A stretch of 64,000 bases of DNA, taken from positions 124,001 to 188,000 of the forward strand of contig JADKDM010000038.1 of the NCBI GenBank assembly GCA_016714565.1, read 5' to 3'. The notes under the pieces are model-generated. The model ran no database searches, was not told where the DNA came from, and was given only the letters and a program-made list of their open reading frames with translations. This document shows positions 1 to 10,054 of the stretch, one piece after another (positions within the stretch are counted from its first letter, which is position 1; the number at the start of each line of letters is the position of its first letter). The stretch comes from Candidatus Villigracilis propinquus. Its GTDB lineage: Bacteria; Chloroflexota; Anaerolineae; Anaerolineales; Villigracilaceae. The translations under genes and the position numbers were made by a program.

Positions 1-53
1 AGAAAGTTGGACGATGAAGTCCGCTTCCTGGAGCCTCTTTATATTACAACGAA

Positions 54-1598
54 TTAAACTGCGTCGGCGGGAGCTTCCCAATCCGCGGGATAGGCAAGAG
101 AGCCCATCTCAGGCATGTCGAGTCCCTGCAATTCATCTTCGCGGGAGACACGCATCAACTTGAGCGCATACATCGCTTTGAAGAATAAGAATGACAAGCC
201 AAATACCACAACGAAGATGCTGACCACTTCGGCGAGCTGGGCAAGGATCTGAGTGGAGCCGCCGTAGATCAAACCGGTCACTGCGCTTTCCATACCATTC
301 CATGCGGCGGTATCCGGGTTGCCATTGGCGAAGATACCAACTGCCAGAACGCCCCAGGCACCATTGACCATGTGAACCGGTACCGCGCCCACGGGGTCAT
401 CGATCTTGAGTTTCTCAAGAGTAGATGAAGCAAAAATAACCAACACACCTGCAATCGTACCGATCAGAACCGCTGCCCAAACATCGACAAAGGCGCAGGG
501 AGCAGTAATCGCCACCAGACCGGCAAGAACACCATTGACAGACATACCTGCATCCGGTTTCTTAGAGGGGCCGAACAACCACATATAAGTCATTGCAGCA
601 CAACCACCTGCAGCACCAGCCAACAGAGTATTGATGGCAGCGATCACTGCGAGGTTACGGAAACCACCGAGGAAGCCAAGGGATGAGCCGGGATTGAATC
701 CGAACCAACCGAAGAACAGAATGATCGTCCCCAACACACCGATCGTAATATTGTGGCCGGGAATTGTATTGGCGGAACCATCTTTATTGAACTTGCCGAT
801 ACGCGGGCCGAGCACAATTGCGCCAGCCAAACCTACAACGCCGCCGATCATGTGAACCGGGCCGGAACCTGCAAAGTCCACTGCGCCGTTACCGAGACCG
901 GCAATACGTCCCAGATTTTGAAGCCAGCCGCCGCCCCAGATCCACCCTGCAACGATCGGGTAGATGAACATGCTAACCCACAAGCTCATAGCAACGAAGC
1001 CGGAGAACTTAAGGCGTTCTGCCATGGAACCGGTTGGGATGGTGGCAGCAGTGTCCATGAAGACCATTTGGAACAGGAAGAAGGAGAGAATGCCAGCATT
1101 CGTTCCCAAACCGGCAAGAAAGAATCCACTGCCACCGAGGATGCCAAATTGACCAAAGCGTAACGCAGGGGTAGCAAGCAAACCCTGCCAATCGCCGAGC
1201 GTGATGGGAGAGTGTGCCCATTCTCCGGCAATGGCGCCAGCAGTGGCTACCTCAGGATAGGCGGCATTGACACCACCAAACTGAAAGGCGAAACCGGTCA
1301 ACCAGTAGCCAATTGCGCCAATACAGAAAACCATCATATTCATCATCATGGTATGGGTTACGTTCTTATTGCGGGTGAAACCAGTTTCCACCAGAGCAAA
1401 GCCAGCCTGCATGAAAAACACCAGGAAGCCGCCAAGCAGCATCCACAACATATTGAGGCCGAGGGTAATATCACTCACCTGCTCGGCTGTTGGTGGTTCA
1501 CCATCCTGCGCAAATGCTGGCGTGGCAAATGCAAAGGTCAACGCGACAGCCAACAAGGGCAAAATAAACATAAACTTCTTTTTAGTTACAGCTTTCAT
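54..1598 (-). CDS. amt: Ammonium transporter (Amt family)
   Basis: A 514-residue Amt/MEP/Rh-type channel that takes up ammonium across the inner membrane. The N-terminus looks like a signal peptide (basic MKAVTKKK, hydrophobic core, AFA-Q cleavage-like site), as is common in bacterial Amt proteins. Family landmarks are present: GFALVETG followed by R-x-KN, D-x-AATIPTGSMAER, GFNPGSS, and the two pore-histidine regions GPVHMIGG and VPVHMVNGAWG. A GAGGAG ribosome site lies just before the ATG. It is the last gene of a minus-strand run (permease, small membrane protein, amt) downstream of gltB, which fits ammonium uptake feeding GS/GOGAT. No glnK/PII gene is next to it in the window, which is unusual for amt, but the left edge cuts the context. 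Confidence 0.96.
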   Translation of the reverse strand: MKAVTKKKFMFILPLLAVALTFAFATPAFAQDGEPPTAEQVSDITLGLNMLWMLLGGFLVFFMQAGFALVETGFTRNKNVTHTMMMNMMVFCIGAIGYWLTGFAFQFGGVNAAYPEVATAGAIAGEWAHSPITLGDWQGLLATPALRFGQFGILGGSGFFLAGLGTNAGILSFFLFQMVFMDTAATIPTGSMAERLKFSGFVAMSLWVSMFIYPIVAGWIWGGGWLQNLGRIAGLGNGAVDFAGSGPVHMIGGVVGLAGAIVLGPRIGKFNKDGSANTIPGHNITIGVLGTIILFFGWFGFNPGSSLGFLGGFRNLAVIAAINTLLAGAAGGCAAMTYMWLFGPSKKPDAGMSVNGVLAGLVAITAPCAFVDVWAAVLIGTIAGVLVIFASSTLEKLKIDDPVGAVPVHMVNGAWGVLAVGIFANGNPDTAAWNGMESAVTGLIYGGSTQILAQLAEVVSIFVVVFGLSFLFFKAMYALKLMRVSREDELQGLDMPEMGSLAYPADWEAPADAV

Positions 1599-1628
1599 TT
1601 TTATTCTCCTCTTTTCAAGATTTTATTT

Positions 1629-2099
1629 TTATCCAGCTCTGACATACCGTTCAACGTATTCCAACACATTGTTCATTTCGGCGGGTTTGATGAACAATGT
1701 GAGCCGTCCAAAAAGGGAAGGATGGTCAAGTTTCAGACTCGATCCTTTGGCAACATATCCGGAAAAATCATTCCAAGGGTAAAACGCTCCGTCCCCTACG
1801 GATATTCCCTTGGTCGTGAATGTGTAACGCATTGGCAAAAAAATAGTGGTGAGCGCAACGGCGGCAACAATTCCTGCCATGCTTAAGGGCAGCCAGCCGG
1901 TGAGGACACCGAACACGATCCCGGTCAACAGAGCCATAAAACTGGAGCGCTGCAACTGAAAACGTGACGATAATCCCATGGGAAGGTTTTTCAATGCCTT
2001 GCCGGGTGCCGGTTCTTTAATTCGCGGGCGGGCTTTTGCAAGCATGCTCATCAACAACAGTGCGATCATGATGTAGCCGATCAAAGAAAGTATGTACAT
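1629..2099 (-). CDS. Small membrane protein of unknown function
   Basis: About 156 residues, starting at an ATG preceded by a good GGAGAG ribosome site; a longer frame reaches 2135 but would overlap the upstream permease. Three hydrophobic segments are visible: one at the extreme N-terminus (MYILSLIGYIMIALLLMSM) and two adjacent ones around residues 55-95. They are followed by a soluble tail rich in aromatic and basic residues (for example FYPWNDFSGYV). The tail loosely resembles PH-like domains of small bacterial membrane proteins, but I do not recognise the family with confidence. It sits 30 bp upstream of amt and just after the permease gene, so co-transcription with both is likely. Confidence 0.75.
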   Translation of the reverse strand: MYILSLIGYIMIALLLMSMLAKARPRIKEPAPGKALKNLPMGLSSRFQLQRSSFMALLTGIVFGVLTGWLPLSMAGIVAAVALTTIFLPMRYTFTTKGISVGDGAFYPWNDFSGYVAKGSSLKLDHPSLFGRLTLFIKPAEMNNVLEYVERYVRAG

Positions 2100-2125
2100 C
2101 TCTTTATCTCTCCTATCAAAAAAAA

Positions 2126-3430
2126 CTAATACCAACCGATCTGATTTTTATAGAGCAATATGATCGAAGCAATGATCATGACAATGATGGTAGGCGGGAC
2201 TGCGATAACCAGCCAGCGCTTCCAGCCAATCGAACCGTGATTGTGTTCCATGTAGGAATATGCAACTACATTAGCCGAAGCGCCAATCGGTGTTAAGTTG
2301 CCGCCGACATCCACACCCATAGCCAGTGACCAAACCATCATGGATAGCGGAGGCGTGCCGGGGATGGCCGCCAGGTCTTTGAGTACGAAAGTCATCGCCA
2401 ATGCAAGCGGCACATTATCCAGAATTCCACTTGCAAGACCCGGGCCCCAATGCAGAGCCATGACCAAGGTATTTGAATTGGAAGCAGTAGCCAGCGCCAA
2501 TGCTTTGGCGAGTGTTTCGAAAAGATGAACCTTCTCCAAACCACCGATCATCATGAACAAACCTGCAAAGAAAAGAATACTTTCGCCATCCACACTGAGC
2601 AGGATCTTCTTGCGTTGGTCATCGCGCAGGGCGATCATGGCGATTCCCGCCGGGATCAAAGCCGATACAGCCGCATTGATGGGCAATCCTGCCAGATCAC
2701 TCAAAGGAATATGGAAGATCAACAAGACCACTGCCATCACGAAACCGGTCAGACCCACGCGAGTCAAATGAACGTGTAATGGTTCGCTGTGCAGTTCGTC
2801 GATCTTTTCGATCATTTCAGGCGTCAGGGCAACATGCGCATTCTGTAATGCTTTGCGGTTTCTCACATAAAAATAGGTCACCAGGATCAGGGCACCGACC
2901 AGAGCAATTGGGCCTGTGTTAGTGGCAAAATCTGAAAAAGAAAAACCTAATGTTGTCCCCAGAATCACGTTGGGCGGATCACCTACCAGTGTGGCAGCGC
3001 CACCAGTATTGGCAGCACAAACCTCTGCAATCACGAGCGGAACCGGGTCGAGATTGAGCAAAGTACAGAGTTGTAATGTCAACGCGGCCAGAAACAACAT
3101 CACTGTGATGCTATCCATGAATGCTGCAAGAAAAGCGGCCAACAGGATCAGAATGATGAACAAGGGCACCGGGTGATAATTGACTTTGCGAAGGGACATC
3201 ATAGCCAACCAGGTGAAGAAACCTGCCTCCACCAGAATTGCCACCAAAGTAAACATTCCCGCAACCAACCCGAGTGTCTCCCAACTGATATACCCCAGCG
3301 CTTCGGTTGGGGTGAGCACGCCGAACAAGATCAACAGAGCGCCGCCCAAAAGAGCCACCCAATGGCGCGGGAATTTCTCGCTTGCTATCGCTATATATGC
3401 CAACACGAAAATGATCAGAGTGAAAATCAA
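2126..3430 (-). CDS. ArsB/NhaD-type ion transporter (IT superfamily permease)
   Basis: A 434-residue, highly hydrophobic permease with roughly 11 predicted membrane segments. The motif GDPPNVILG about one third into the protein and a second re-entrant-like region (LTPIGASANVVAYSY) near the C-terminus are typical of the ArsB/NhaD/SLC13-like ion transporter superfamily. Substrate cannot be read from sequence; arsenite, sodium/proton exchange and dicarboxylates all occur in relatives, and no ars genes are adjacent. The start appears to be a TTG at 3430, because no in-frame ATG lies nearby. It is the first gene of the minus-strand run leading into amt. Confidence 0.85.
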   Translation of the reverse strand: MIFTLIIFVLAYIAIASEKFPRHWVALLGGALLILFGVLTPTEALGYISWETLGLVAGMFTLVAILVEAGFFTWLAMMSLRKVNYHPVPLFIILILLAAFLAAFMDSITVMLFLAALTLQLCTLLNLDPVPLVIAEVCAANTGGAATLVGDPPNVILGTTLGFSFSDFATNTGPIALVGALILVTYFYVRNRKALQNAHVALTPEMIEKIDELHSEPLHVHLTRVGLTGFVMAVVLLIFHIPLSDLAGLPINAAVSALIPAGIAMIALRDDQRKKILLSVDGESILFFAGLFMMIGGLEKVHLFETLAKALALATASNSNTLVMALHWGPGLASGILDNVPLALAMTFVLKDLAAIPGTPPLSMMVWSLAMGVDVGGNLTPIGASANVVAYSYMEHNHGSIGWKRWLVIAVPPTIIVMIIASIILLYKNQIGWY

Positions 3431-3607
3431 GGTTATGTATCTCTCTCAGGAAGATGAAATGCTGCTCTATGAATAGGTCTTATTCTATGGATTCAGGGTC
3501 ATATGCCTATTACCCCTTTGGAGAATATCGACCGAACATTCCACTGATATTGGCCGTACAGCTAAAAATTTCCTACCCATATGGAGCATACCGAGCAAAT
3601 AATAAAA

Positions 3608-3642
3608 AAAAGACTTGTGAAGGAATTTCCACAAGTCTTTTT
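3608..3642 (-). terminator. Rho-independent terminator after gltB
   Basis: A perfect 12-bp stem (left arm 3608-3619, right arm 3630-3641) with a 10-nt loop. Read on the minus strand it follows the gltB stop and ends in a run of eight T. The other strand also has a short T run, so it may act in both directions. Confidence 0.85.
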
Positions 3643-3677
3643 CGTGATAAATTTTCAAACTTTCAAAGAGCGTTCAT

Positions 3678-6600
3678 TTACTCTGTTGCGAATTTCTGTT
3701 CTTCCTGCTGTCCCAACGGAACCACACGGACAAAGGTGCTCTTCCAATCCACAAGCAGGTCAAGAGCCTTCTGCGATTCCTCAATTTGATGATTGTGTTT
3801 CAGTTCATCCGCATACGTTGTCAAAAGCTCGCGCAAGTTTTGCAGGTCACTCTCGCCCACTTCCTGCACAGTTACTTTTGCACCTTTTCCCAAACGACGC
3901 TGGATGGCGGCCTGATCAAAATTGAGATGCGGCTGTAAGCGCAGATACAACACGCCGCCCGTCATGCCTGCACACATCCACGGGCCGGGGTCACCCAAGA
4001 CCAGCACGCGGCCTGAGGTCATGTATTCGCACAGGAAGCCCTTCACGTTGGATCGTGCAGCAATAAAACCAAGGCTGTCATTGAGTGGCTTGACGATTTC
4101 GCCGCCGATGATCACATCCGCGCCCGAGAGACGGATGCAGGCACGCGAATCCGCGTTGCCTTGCACGATCACCACACCGCCCGTGCCGCCATACGCAAGG
4201 CTTTTCCCAACCGAGCCATCGATCAGCTTGCCATCGTGGTTATAACCTTTCATGATGACCACCCGCCCGCCAGAGATGCCTTTCGCAACACCATCCTGCG
4301 CGCCGCCTTCGACGAGAATGTGAACGGGATCGGCGTTGTATGCACCGAGTCCATTACCAGGGACAGAACTGCTGACAAAACGCAGAGATGTGCGCGGCAC
4401 AGAATCTGTTTCAACATTTTCAAGCGGCGGCATCCATGTTTCGCGATGGCCACCGTGACCGCCATGCCCAGGTAGCCAGTTCCAGTTATTGCGAAAGCGC
4501 GTGAGTGCGCCAGTCAGATGCGTGCCAAGGGCGCGGTCTACGGGAGTTACTTTATCATCCTCAAACAGGATTCTATCCTGCCGATAGGTGGTGAAATTTT
4601 CCATCACCAAATTGGAAATGACGGTGGTCAGATGATTGCGCGGACGATGCAAAGGGCCGCGATCAATGGTCAGCATTTCATTCATTGGCAACGAGATCGG
4701 GATTGGTTTCGTCAGCAAGAAATCACCGATCGGGATCAGCATCTCCGCAAGGTCAATTTTTTCGTGATGCGAAATTTGAATCAGCAAATCAGAGCGGCCG
4801 ACAATATCTTGTGAATTTTCAAAACCTAGTTTGGATACGATTTCTTTTACGCCTTCCCCTAAACCTGTGAATACATTGACCAAGGCTTGTGTGGCTTGCT
4901 CAATTTCACGCGGGACAAAATGTTTGATGCCCTGCCCCGTCGCCTCTTCCACCGTTTCAAGCTGGGTGGTGATTCCCGTGTGGCATGTGCCACTCTGACA
5001 GTCTCTACAGATCGTACAGCCAATGGCAACCATCGGCAACGTGCCAAAGCCAATTCGATTCGCGCCGAGGCACATCAGCTTGACCGTGTCCGACGCGGAG
5101 CGGACTCCACCGTCAGCCCAGATCTCTACTTTGGAGCGCAACCCTGCCTCCGTTAAAGCACGATGCGCTTCCACGATTCCAATTTCCGCAGGCAGGCCAA
5201 CATGTCGCAAAGAATGTTGACGCGCCGCACCCGTTCCTCCATCATAACCAGTGAGATAAATAATATCGGCCTCAGCCTTGGCAACGCCGACCGCGATAAT
5301 TCCGATGCCAGGCACAACAGGAATTTTGACCGCGACACGCGCCTTGGGATTGATGGTCTTGAGTTCCTCGATAAATTGCGCGAGGTCTTCGATGGAATAA
5401 ATATCGTGATTGTTGGACGGCGAAATAAGGTCAACGCCCTTTTGCGAATGACGCGCCGCCGCAACTTTGGAAGTGACTTTGCGCGCAGGCAGATGCCCGC
5501 CTTCGCCAGGTTTCGCGCCCTGCCCAACTTTTATCTCCAAAAGATTCGTGGCATTGATGGTTTCCGCCGTGATGCCGAAACGACCCGACGCAATTTGAAT
5601 TCCGCGATTGAATGGATACTTGCCGAGCAGGTCAGGAATTTCGCCGCCCTCGCCGTTGAGCGAAAGCATGTTCAAACGAAACGCGGCTTCGGCATACGCG
5701 CGATAAGCCGTTTCACCCTGCGAACCAAACGACATGGACGCGATCAGGAACGGAAGTTTGTGCGATGTGATTCCGAGATTGACATTATTGGATTCAATGG
5801 AAGTTTGTTCGGGATAACGGAAATCAAGAATGTGGCGGATGGTGACAGGGTTGGCTTTTGCCGTTGTCTGCGTGTGCGCTTCATACTCACCCCAGCCTGA
5901 TTCGCCCTTCCCAAGCTTTCCCGCCGCCTTCCAAATTTTTGGATAAAAATGATTGACACGCGAAAGTTCGCCGCGACCTGCACTGTGATATGCAATTGCG
6001 CGTTTCTCAGTATCGGCATCAATATCATTCCACTTCAAACCACCCTCTTCTGAACCTCCATAATTTTTCACGCCCAATGCAAAGGCAACAGGAGTACTCA
6101 ACCCGATACTTGAAAATAATCTTCCATATCCGCGTGCTTCATGAATACCCATTGTGCTGATACATTTTTCAATACCAGAACGCAGCGCCTTGAAAGTTTT
6201 CTTCAATCCTTCGGTCTCTTCCTCATCATTCGTGGCTTTGACCGCTGCTTCGAAAATCAAATAAGGTGAGATCGCGTCCGCGCCCATGCCGATGCACATG
6301 ATGACATCATGCAGATTGCGAATGGCTCCGCTGCGTACGACCAACCCCACCTGACGGCGCAGATTTACCGCTGAGTGGGAAGCCATCAGGCTGAGGTCTA
6401 TTTTGCCGCTGTCATTCAACGGCAGCGGTGTGGATGAAGATTCTGAAGAAGAAAGTTCAGCAAAGGTTTTACGAAGCGCAAGGTCAACAACGCTGAGCGC
6501 GAGGATTGGGTCAACCCATCCATTTTGATTTTGGAATGCTTCTGAGTCGTCCAACAACAGGAGTTTCGCTCCGTTGCGGACAGAATCAATGGCGGTTTGC

Positions 6601-8462
6601 GCGAGGCGTTCCAAGGCTTGGGCAGTTGTCTCACCATCCAATGTGACGGTCTGCAAATGACCAAGCTGCTCATTCGGAAAACGGCTCGTCAATTGACTCA
6701 ACGTGGGATAGCCTGTTTTCAATCCTGCGCTGACCGAATCCAGCAAAATCGGCGTTTCGAGTGTGAAGGTAGTGTCATCCCCCAATTCATTGGGCATGAG
6801 CGGCGGACGCGAGCCAACAATCGTTTGCGTGGAAAAATGTTCCACTTCCCGTTCGCGGTCAATGGCGGGATTTGTTACAACCGCAACTGCCTCTTTGAAA
6901 TAGTCTGCGATATTTTGGCGTTCGGTGGAAAGAGACGCCAGCGGGCCGTCAAAGCCGAGCGAGCTGATCGGGTCAATGCCATTCTTGGCAAGTTCCTGAA
7001 CCCACTCGCGGTCTTCACGTCCCCACCCGAAAGCGGAGAGACGATTATCCAAGTCCACTGCGGACAGAGTATTGTTTTCATCATTCTCTGTAATTTCCAA
7101 TGGCAGCGGCGGGCGCGCAATTCGTTTGTTTATCGTTTCGAGAGAGCCGAACCTGCGCATGGTCAGGTTCAACATGCGCTGTTGAATGGCAGGGTAATCA
7201 AAGACTTCTACATTCCGCCCGCGGTGAATGCGCAAGCGCATCTTTTCACCAGGCGAAAGCGGAACTGGGTCAACGCGCATATCGTCCAAATGATAAACGC
7301 CCTTCTCCGAGGAGAAGAAATATTCCTTTTCCGTGTCACCAAACCAGAGCGGGCGCAGACCGAGCGCATCCACGCTGAAAACACATTCATCGCCAAAGCG
7401 GGAGATGATCCCCGCAGGGCCTTGCGAGTATGGGCCAAAGGCCTGACGATAATATTTATAAATTGTCTGTAATTCAGGCGAAAGTTTTTCCACTTCACTG
7501 AGGATGGGAGGGAAAGCCAGTTCCAATGATTCGGTCAGCGAGAAGCGATAATGATGGATCAACGTAGAAAGCAATCGGTCAAGGTCTTGAGAGTCACTTC
7601 CGCTTTCCACCAAATTGACGCCGAGCATCTCCGCCTGTTCACGCAGACGTGCGATCGTATTAATCTCGCCGTTGTGCCCAATCAAACTAAAAGGCTGGAC
7701 GCGTTCAAAGCTAGTGGCGGTGTTGGTGGAATAACGCGCATGTCCAATCGTGATGGCGGTGGTGAAATCAGGGTTGCGCAGTTCGGGAAAATATTGATAC
7801 AAAGTTTCGATCGAGCCGCGCACTTTATAAACGACAACATTGCTGGAAAGTGAAGCAATGGCAACATTCGTAAATTTTTCAATGTGAAGCGCAAGGTCAA
7901 AGAGAGTCCGCTCTACATTTTCCAATGGGCCATTATGTACCATCCCCGAAATCTGCCAAAGGTGCGGCACCTGTTGACGCGCCATTTTTCCGAGCGCCTG
8001 CAAACGTGTGGGGGTCGGGCGCTCCAACAGCAGGTCAATGTCTCTTTCTTTGAGCATGTTGATAATTTTAGATTTAACAACTTGAACATCCGCCTCAGTA
8101 TTGGGAATCATCAAATGTCCCACAAAGAAGCGGCGGTCTTCGGCAAGCCAGCCAGGTTTCCCCGCCTGCTCCAATGCCTGCGACCATAACACGCGCGGAA
8201 TGTCGGTCATCACACCGATGCCATCCCCTTCCCCGTTGACTTCACCAGAGCGATGTCCCATGATGCTTAAAGCGGCCAGAGCACGCTTCAAATTTCCATG
8301 CGTCGCTTCACCATTCTTACGAACCGATGCAACCAATGCACAGGCATCACGTTCTTCAAGCCAGGTCTTTGTGTGAGGAGATGTCAGCCAGTTGAATGGA
8401 CTGGAGGGTAAATCATTTGCAGATTCGTTGTCAACATTTTGGAATTGAACTTTATTTTTCAT
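3678..8462 (-). CDS. gltB: Glutamate synthase, large subunit
   Basis: A 1,594-residue GltB alpha subunit, which transfers the glutamine amide nitrogen to 2-oxoglutarate. Domains in order: a propeptide of about 40 residues followed by Cys-41, which would become the N-terminal nucleophile of the class-II glutaminase domain (to about residue 430); a central domain; the FMN-binding synthase domain; the 3Fe-4S cluster motif C-x5-C-x4-C near residues 1149-1160 (CTICRDCQSGTC); and the GXGXG beta-helix domain in the last 350 residues. Start ATG has an AAGGTGA ribosome site. No gltD (NADPH-reducing beta subunit) is adjacent, so electrons must come from a partner encoded elsewhere or from ferredoxin. 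The sequence after the nucleophile (CALVASV) differs from the usual CGVGFVA-type start. Confidence 0.97.
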   Translation of the reverse strand: MKNKVQFQNVDNESANDLPSSPFNWLTSPHTKTWLEERDACALVASVRKNGEATHGNLKRALAALSIMGHRSGEVNGEGDGIGVMTDIPRVLWSQALEQAGKPGWLAEDRRFFVGHLMIPNTEADVQVVKSKIINMLKERDIDLLLERPTPTRLQALGKMARQQVPHLWQISGMVHNGPLENVERTLFDLALHIEKFTNVAIASLSSNVVVYKVRGSIETLYQYFPELRNPDFTTAITIGHARYSTNTATSFERVQPFSLIGHNGEINTIARLREQAEMLGVNLVESGSDSQDLDRLLSTLIHHYRFSLTESLELAFPPILSEVEKLSPELQTIYKYYRQAFGPYSQGPAGIISRFGDECVFSVDALGLRPLWFGDTEKEYFFSSEKGVYHLDDMRVDPVPLSPGEKMRLRIHRGRNVEVFDYPAIQQRMLNLTMRRFGSLETINKRIARPPLPLEITENDENNTLSAVDLDNRLSAFGWGREDREWVQELAKNGIDPISSLGFDGPLASLSTERQNIADYFKEAVAVVTNPAIDREREVEHFSTQTIVGSRPPLMPNELGDDTTFTLETPILLDSVSAGLKTGYPTLSQLTSRFPNEQLGHLQTVTLDGETTAQALERLAQTAIDSVRNGAKLLLLDDSEAFQNQNGWVDPILALSVVDLALRKTFAELSSSESSSTPLPLNDSGKIDLSLMASHSAVNLRRQVGLVVRSGAIRNLHDVIMCIGMGADAISPYLIFEAAVKATNDEEETEGLKKTFKALRSGIEKCISTMGIHEARGYGRLFSSIGLSTPVAFALGVKNYGGSEEGGLKWNDIDADTEKRAIAYHSAGRGELSRVNHFYPKIWKAAGKLGKGESGWGEYEAHTQTTAKANPVTIRHILDFRYPEQTSIESNNVNLGITSHKLPFLIASMSFGSQGETAYRAYAEAAFRLNMLSLNGEGGEIPDLLGKYPFNRGIQIASGRFGITAETINATNLLEIKVGQGAKPGEGGHLPARKVTSKVAAARHSQKGVDLISPSNNHDIYSIEDLAQFIEELKTINPKARVAVKIPVVPGIGIIAVGVAKAEADIIYLTGYDGGTGAARQHSLRHVGLPAEIGIVEAHRALTEAGLRSKVEIWADGGVRSASDTVKLMCLGANRIGFGTLPMVAIGCTICRDCQSGTCHTGITTQLETVEEATGQGIKHFVPREIEQATQALVNVFTGLGEGVKEIVSKLGFENSQDIVGRSDLLIQISHHEKIDLAEMLIPIGDFLLTKPIPISLPMNEMLTIDRGPLHRPRNHLTTVISNLVMENFTTYRQDRILFEDDKVTPVDRALGTHLTGALTRFRNNWNWLPGHGGHGGHRETWMPPLENVETDSVPRTSLRFVSSSVPGNGLGAYNADPVHILVEGGAQDGVAKGISGGRVVIMKGYNHDGKLIDGSVGKSLAYGGTGGVVIVQGNADSRACIRLSGADVIIGGEIVKPLNDSLGFIAARSNVKGFLCEYMTSGRVLVLGDPGPWMCAGMTGGVLYLRLQPHLNFDQAAIQRRLGKGAKVTVQEVGESDLQNLRELLTTYADELKHNHQIEESQKALDLLVDWKSTFVRVVPLGQQEEQKFATE

Positions 8463-8698
8463 GGCATCACCTTATGGTTGAATGGTCAAAAGTTAATTCC
8501 ATCCATCATAGGGCAATAAACTGATAATACTATTCCCCATACGGGTACTCATCAACAATATACACCGCTCAAATGGGTAATATATAAACCAGCGACATAC
8601 CCCTATGTTCTATTTTGATAATCAATGCAGTAATCTGAAAGATGATGCAAGGTTATGAACGAACATGCGCACAAGGTTTGCAAATTGACCTTTTCAAA

Positions 8699-8749
8699 GG
8701 GGGGGGGGGAAAGGGAAACCCCCGGCTTTTTTTCTCTGGGGGGGGGGGG
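8699..8749. repeat. Paired poly-G tracts
   Basis: An 11-G run (8699-8709) and a 12-G run (8738-8749) flank a short segment with GGG, CCCCC and seven T. Such tracts are slippage-prone and could form quadruplex DNA; they are also a typical place for assembly error. Confidence 0.8.
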
Positions 8750-8844
8750 TGTTTCAAAGTTTCCTGTAACTTATACAAGAGGTCTAATATAAAAACTCAG
8801 AATTCTTTTGCAAGCATTTGTCTAAACAATAACAAATGAGGTGC

Positions 8845-8850
8845 TATAAT
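8845..8850 (+). promoter_or_regulatory. Likely -10 box for carA
   Basis: A perfect TATAAT lies 53 bp before the carA start. No good -35 hexamer is seen at standard spacing. Just downstream is a small hairpin (GGCGG, 6-nt loop, CCGCC) in the leader. Confidence 0.5.
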
Positions 8851-8903
8851 CGGCGGAATTTACCGCCCAAAAATCTGCGGTATTTTGTAGGAGCCAACGG
8901 TTT

Positions 8904-10053
8904 ATGAAATTAGCCAACCTCGTTTTACAAGATGGAACCGTCATCGAAGGTCAAGCCTTCGGCGCGGAAACGGACGCCGTATTTGAGCTGGTCTTCAACA
9001 CCAGCATGACAGGCTATCAGGAAATTCTCACCGATCCCTCCTACCGTGGACAAGGTGTATTGTTCACCGTGTCGCACATTGGGAATGTAGGAATCAATTT
9101 GGAAGATGATGAATCCGCAAAACCGCAAGTTTCGGCTGCTATCATCCGTTCACTGAGTCCCGTGGTGTCGAACTGGCGTTCGGCACTTTCTTTATCTGAT
9201 TGGCTCACTCAACACGGAGTCCCAGGCATCAGCGGCGTGGACACGCGCTGGCTGACTCGCAAACTCCGCGATGGTGGCACGCAAAAAGCCGCGCTTTCCA
9301 CAAGGGAACTTCCCCAGAAATATTGCTTGAAGATGGCACGCGATTGGGAAGGTCTCGACGGGCGCGATATGGTGAAGGAAGTGACTTGCGAAGAGAGTTA
9401 TCGGTGGGCTGATGATGAGGGAAGTAAATGGATAGAGGAACACAGACCATGGACGACGGACGATGGTAAACCGATGTTCAGTCGTCCGTGGTCTATCGTC
9501 GCGTATGATTTTGGAATCAAAGAAAATATTCTTCGCCATTTATCTTCTTACAGCGCGAATGTGACCGTCGTCCCTGCGGACACAACAGCGGACGAAGTTC
9601 TCGCTTTGAAACCCGATGGAGTCTTTCTCTCCAACGGCCCAGGTGACCCTGCGGGCTTGCCTTATGCTGTCGAAGCCGTGAGTGGAACTCATCCAAAGCG
9701 GTGTGCCAATCTTTGGTATTTGCCTCGGACATCAACTCATCGGCCGCGCACTCGGCGCGGATACGCATCGCCTCAAGTTCGGGCATCACGGCGGGAATCA
9801 TCCTGTTCAGCATTTGCCAAGCAGAGAAGTTCTCATCACTGCGCAAAATCATAATTACTATGTCACCGAAGGCGACTTGAACAAAGACGAAGTGGAAATC
9901 ACTTACAAGAGCCTGAACGATGACTCACTTGAAGGGTTACGAATGAAAAACAAACCTGTCTTCAGCGTGCAGTTTCATCCTGAGTCTGCGCCTGGCCCGC
10001 ATGATGCACATGATATCTTTGGCGAGTTCTTCAAAATGATTGGGGATAAATAA
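8904..10053 (+). CDS. carA: Carbamoyl-phosphate synthase small subunit (frameshifted)
   Basis: The glutaminase subunit of carbamoyl-phosphate synthase, which supplies ammonia to CarB for arginine and pyrimidine synthesis. The first frame carries the N-terminal domain and runs to GDPAGLPYAVEAV; the second carries the class-I glutaminase core with nucleophile motif GICLGHQ and the HPESAPGPHD site. The total span is 1,150 nt, one base too many; removing the A at 9681 joins the frames into about 382 residues, the usual CarA length. The start ATG has an AGGAG 10 bp upstream. It is followed after one base by carB. Because both halves are fully conserved, a recent mutation or a consensus error is more likely than an old pseudogene. 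Confidence 0.93.
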
Positions 10054-10054
10054 T

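Larger units (their letters stand above)
8463..8903. other. Intergenic region between divergent gltB and carA
   Basis: About 440 bp with no credible gene. It must hold promoters for both divergent genes. Visible are a short palindrome-like CATACCCCTATG at 8596-8607 on the gltB side, two long G runs at 8699-8749, and a TATAAT box before carA. An open frame across the G runs has low-complexity composition and I do not regard it as coding. Confidence 0.7.

Noticed and set aside
2126..3430. Assignment of the permease as arsenite efflux ArsB
   Set aside because: The ArsB/NhaD superfamily motif alone does not fix the substrate and no other arsenic genes are adjacent.
8642..8839. Small frame across the poly-G tracts
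   Set aside because: Translated Gly/Lys low-complexity sequence with no ribosome site; its length depends on unstable homopolymers.
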